DNA of 64,000 nt from Dimorphilus gyrociliatus (lineage: Eukaryota; Annelida; Polychaeta; Dinophilidae): assembly GCA_904063045.1 (NCBI GenBank), contig CAJFCJ010000001.1:1867501-1931500 (forward strand). The letters are read 5' to 3'. Both the position numbers and the translations under genes were made by a program. The notes beneath the pieces were generated by a model. It was not told the DNA's origin, made no database searches, and saw only the letters and a program-made list of their open reading frames with translations. Below, piece by piece: positions 60,272 through 64,000 of this stretch. Position 1 is the stretch's first letter. Each line of letters begins with the position of its first letter.

Positions 60272-61149
60272 TCTTCTATGGAACTTAGGAAAATCTCATC
60301 AAAAGTAACAAACAGAGACTAAATAACACACTCTTTGTTGAAAATTTGCTTGTATATAGTTTCGGTACATTATTTGTACGCTTATATATAAATATCTCCT
60401 AAGGTAGGCCTTGGTTGCATATCCTGAATCCTTAGGCTTAGGTAAACCTGCTAGAGGTCTGAAAATTTTTTTTAGCTTAACTAGTTATAATGAATTAACA
60501 ACTATGTTTATAGTAATTTTTGCAAATTCATCAAATTTCCGGCTATTATCGCAATAAAAGTGTTTGTTTTGGTAGTGAGAGTACCTAACTAATTTTACAA
60601 ACTACGCATGCAATTTTTAATCTTGTAATTGAATGAATGATTTATAGTAGTGACGATAAATTCTTAGTTAATTTTTTTTATCATTTATACAAGTTTTAAT
60701 GAATTAAATAAGATGTTTAAATATAAATTGTTGAACGTCGCAGAGGAAATATTAAAGATTTTTCCCACAACAAATTATTAGGAAAATAAATAAGAGACTT
60801 AAAGTTTACACTACGTTGTTTATAATAAAAAATACTATGCTAAAACACATTTTTGATTAAAAGTATATTTTATTAAATTCAAAATATAGTTCGTGAGTAT
60901 GGCTACGTGCTGCGCTTCGATTGTACCTAGTATTTATTGTCGATGAACTTCAGCCTATTTAATTGCCTATTAAGTGAATAAACATTTTATTTTACAATCA
61001 AAATTTTAAGTAAAGAATCAAAGCTGTCGATTAAAATATTTTTATTTGGTTGGCAGTATTTTCTAGAAGTCCCAATTGTGATTTTTTTATATGTTTGTTA
61101 AAACATTTTTGCATACCTACGAAAATGCGTGAATGAAAATAGTTTAATA
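60272..61149. promoter_or_regulatory. Divergent promoter region, MMP / TMEM67
   Basis: About 880 bp between the two start codons. TATATATA near 60384-60391 reads as a TATA box for the minus-strand MMP gene, about 115 bp before its ATG. The TMEM67 side shows no obvious core element. No gene seen. Confidence 0.45.
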
Positions 61150-64000
61150 ATGGCGCCGCATAGAAACGGCAAACTACTTTTAAAAATTTTTTATTCTTGC
61201 TCATTTTTATATCTTTTAGTGGAATCACGCCTTGAGACTCAATATCAGAAACCGAGTGATTGTAAAAATGGACCGCAAGATCTGGTTCATGAAATATTTG
61301 ATATATCCAGTTTAAAATGTACAAGGTGCAGCCGTCCATTTCCTGAACAAATTGCCAGCAGCGATAGTTAGTTTAATTATATCATTGAAATAATAGAATA
61401 AATAAATAATATACTTCTTTAGAGTTAAGATGTGTCTGTGGGCCCGGCTATAAGTACAAAAAGAACTTTAATAATCTGAATATTGAGTGTGAAAAGTGTC
61501 CTGGAACTGACATAGCATCTTTTTCTGGTTGGGAATGTGTAAATTGTGCTGTCAACCCAAAGGCAGAAGAATGTCTATGCCCCAAAGAAGATAGAAAAAT
61601 AACGGTAGAGAAAACAATAACAGGAGAATTTTTTGACAACAAGAACGATAGATCTTGTAAAACTTGTGCAGACCAAACTCGGCCAGATAATACTGGAAAG
61701 AAATGCGAAAGATGCACAGATATTCTACAAAACGATTTCACAAGTGACAACAAAAAAACGTGCAATTGTCCTACAGACGTAATAATTTAATATTTAATAT
61801 TTTCTTTATCCTTAGTACAAGTTCTGATTGTTATAATTTTTTTTAGAATCAAGCCAATGGAGTTTGTATAGGTTCTGCAGCAGATATTCCGGATCGTGAT
61901 ACAGCTTTAACGGAAGTAAAATATGGAGTAAGTAGAACTGACTTTCATTTTATATTATAATATTATTGTTTTAATGGTTTATTTTTAAATCAGAGTGAGA
62001 CGATTTCTTCTAATTTCTTCGCCTCGAATATTTTGTCAGCGGTGGCTTTATGTTCGGTAAAATTTAAATATATTTAACTCACGGATTTTAGATTTAATGC
62101 TATTTTCTATTTTTACCCAAACTTTTTAAAGGGAAAGTATGGCAATTTAACTGCTTGTCAAGTAGTTGGAAATCTTTGTTCTATGATCCTTCATAAATTG
62201 AACGATAATCCTAATGCATGTACGGAATATGTTAGATTACGCGGGAATACTCCAGGAGAAGGAGATTGGTAAATTATTTAATAAGTGGATCATTAATAGG
62301 ATATGAATTGTATATATTTTTTTTACATATTATCTAGGAAAACCAATTTGCCAATGTTATACTATTCACTCAAAGCTACTGATGTATTAACTACTACACA
62401 AATTACAACTTCATTTACATTTCCAAACACTCAAATGCCTTTTATCGTTACGAAATATCATACCAATGGAACATTTCTAGGAATGGGACCAGTTACTGGT
62501 GGTTTACTACAACTATGTAAGCAACATATTTCGTGGTTAGATGCTGCCTATAACTTTGGAACGGATTTTACTCAAACGGTTGATAATTACATAATAACAA
62601 TTAAAGTGTAATTAACTAATGATATTTGTTTCTTCTTTCAGTGTCAAATTCCGGTTAAGGATCTGCTTGATTCACCTCAGTACGAAACTATATTTTACGA
62701 CTTATGTGAGTAATTTGTATCTAATTGTTTTATGGTGTAGACGTTAATTATTTCTCATATAACCATTATAGTTTTAGAATTCGAAAAGGAAGGAAAGAAA
62801 TATTTATTCAGCGTTCCAAGTCTTGTTGAAGATTTTGAAGATAGTAATGGTCAAAAACCGAATACTGGTTCTCAGGAGGATGATTGGAAATTGACTAGAC
62901 GATTCTTCTTAGTTGATAGAGTTAGTGGATATGAAGAAATACGTGTAAATGAAAATGATCAACAAGGTACTGGTCCAGCGTCTCCATCTTCACAGCAAAA
63001 TAATAATAGACGGCAAAAGGCAATTCGATATGCTAAGAGTTTAACTTTGACCGTAAGATTACAAGATGTAAGCAACAAAGAGGGTAAAATCTACCCTCCA
63101 TTTTTAAAGATAAAATATGATCATGTGCTTGAGGAAGACTTCGAAAATGGAAAAGTCGAAGTCTCTTTCAATGTCGTTTACGAAATGAACACAAACTCTT
63201 ATAGAACGGGCATGAGAATCTCAATAGCAGTCTTAAGTAGTCTAGCCATAGTCTATGCGTTCTTTCAAACTTGGAATTGGTATAAAAGATCAGGAAGAAT
63301 AAATTGTGATTTCTTCAGTTTAATAAAGATTGTACTATACAGTTTTGGATCTGTTGGAAATGCATTGTTTGCGGTAGCTCTAGGATCATCATTCTATTGG
63401 GTTGTCACTTTTAAGGTAAGGGGGATAGTGGAAAAAAAAACCATATTACACTTACATAAAAAATCCTCCACTCCTGAAATAATATTTGTTCTCCTAATAG
63501 AATCAAAGCGCTGTAACGCTCCTCCCTCCAACCTCAGATCAAGAAACAACGTTTGTTATTTGTATGGTATTGGCGTTTGTCTTCAAGCTACTCGACCTAT
63601 TTCATTTGATCTACGTTCAAGTAAGTTGAAAATACATGCATTATTGGAGACTTTAACTTTAGACTGCTTCTTCTATTTCTTAATAGTCTAGCATTGATAT
63701 ATTTTGTATCGATTGGGAAAGACCAAAGAAAGAGGGTGAATCGATATCAATCTGGAGAACTTACTTTGTTGCTAACGAATGGAATGAGTTACAAACATTC
63801 CGTAAAACTTCGACAACCTTCCAGCTTATATTAACTATCTTCTTCCTCCATGTAGTTGGTTTTGAAAATTTAGCTAGTAAAGACCCAAAAAGTAGATACA
63901 ATCCCTCAGACGAAGATTATGTTAGTGAAAATTCAAGATTATTCCGTTTTGCCATAGGTGGCGCTGTCTATTTGGTCATTGCCATCTCTCAATGGCTTAT
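61150..64000 (+). CDS. TMEM67: Meckelin (TMEM67), 5' part, cut by the window end
   Basis: Multi-exon gene open to the last base. Meckelin is a transition-zone membrane protein of primary cilia with a Frizzled-like extracellular region. Exon 1 (61150-61366) encodes a signal peptide (SCSFLYLLVES). Exon 2 (61423-61778) is the Cys-rich region (CVCGPGYKYKKN; SGWECVNCAV; CKTCADQTRPD). Later exons match human meckelin in order: FASNILSAVALCS; GNLTACQVVGNLCSM; GGLLQLC with LDAAYNFGTDF; then TRRFFLVDRVSGYEE, IYPPFLKIKYD and VSFNVVYEMN before the first membrane segment (about 63210-63280). After this come SFYWVVTFK (exon end about 63415), DIFCIDWERPKKEG and WRTYFVANEWNELQT, the most conserved stretch of the family. 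The remaining membrane segments and C-terminus lie beyond 64000. Confidence 0.96.

Overview
The window is animal nuclear DNA: AT-rich, with small GT-AG introns (often 45-95 bp) and closely packed genes on both strands. The gene set (UBR4, TTC7, meckelin/TMEM67, DLG5, NAGPA, a polycystin-1 relative, a matrix metalloproteinase, PSTK) indicates a bilaterian that keeps selenocysteine machinery and ciliary genes. Compactness plus these gene families suggests a small-genome spiralian such as a dinophilid annelid, but the species is an inference. All gene models below were assembled by eye from reading frames, splice signals and phase agreement; no transcript data were used.

Layout. 0-4 kb: 3' part of an NAGPA-like lysosomal 'uncovering enzyme' (+), an intronless rhodopsin-class GPCR (-) and a two-domain Ly6/three-finger GPI-type protein (-). 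4.2-11 kb: an unrecognised coiled-coil protein (+) whose stop overlaps that of a theta-like GST (-), then PSTK (-), DIMT1 (+) and FBXO4 (-). 11.1-16 kb: a 13-14 exon polycystin-1-family gene (+) with a PLAT domain and five membrane segments but no channel half. 16-22.9 kb: gene-poor, with simple repeats, an orphan first exon (16966) and a two-exon secreted cyclophilin (20999). 23-26.7 kb: a shortened DLG5-like MAGUK (+). 26.7-29.1 kb: AT-rich spacer.

29.1-44 kb: UBR4 (-), a giant N-recognin E3 ligase, with its last two thirds in almost intron-free exons of 8.7 and 3.9 kb. 45-47.3 kb: CCT5 (+). 47.6-52.8 kb: TTC7 (-). 53-54 kb: thymidylate kinase DTYMK (+). 54-56.5 kb: spacer. 56.5-57.8 kb: a CD20/MS4A-like four-pass membrane protein (+). 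58-60.3 kb: a secreted MMP with hemopexin domain (-). 61.1 kb to the end: meckelin/TMEM67 (+, cut at the right edge).

The genes are mostly unrelated housekeeping and membrane genes in alternating divergent and convergent pairs, not one pathway. Several intergenic gaps are short enough to be shared promoters (211 bp between TTC7 and DTYMK; 462 bp between PSTK and DIMT1). I saw no transposase or reverse transcriptase ORF, tRNA, rRNA or CRISPR array. The best candidates for something new are the channel-less polycystin, the two-PDZ DLG5 with a possible remote first exon that would enclose the cyclophilin gene, the unrecognised coiled-coil protein, and the 3'-biased intron loss in UBR4.
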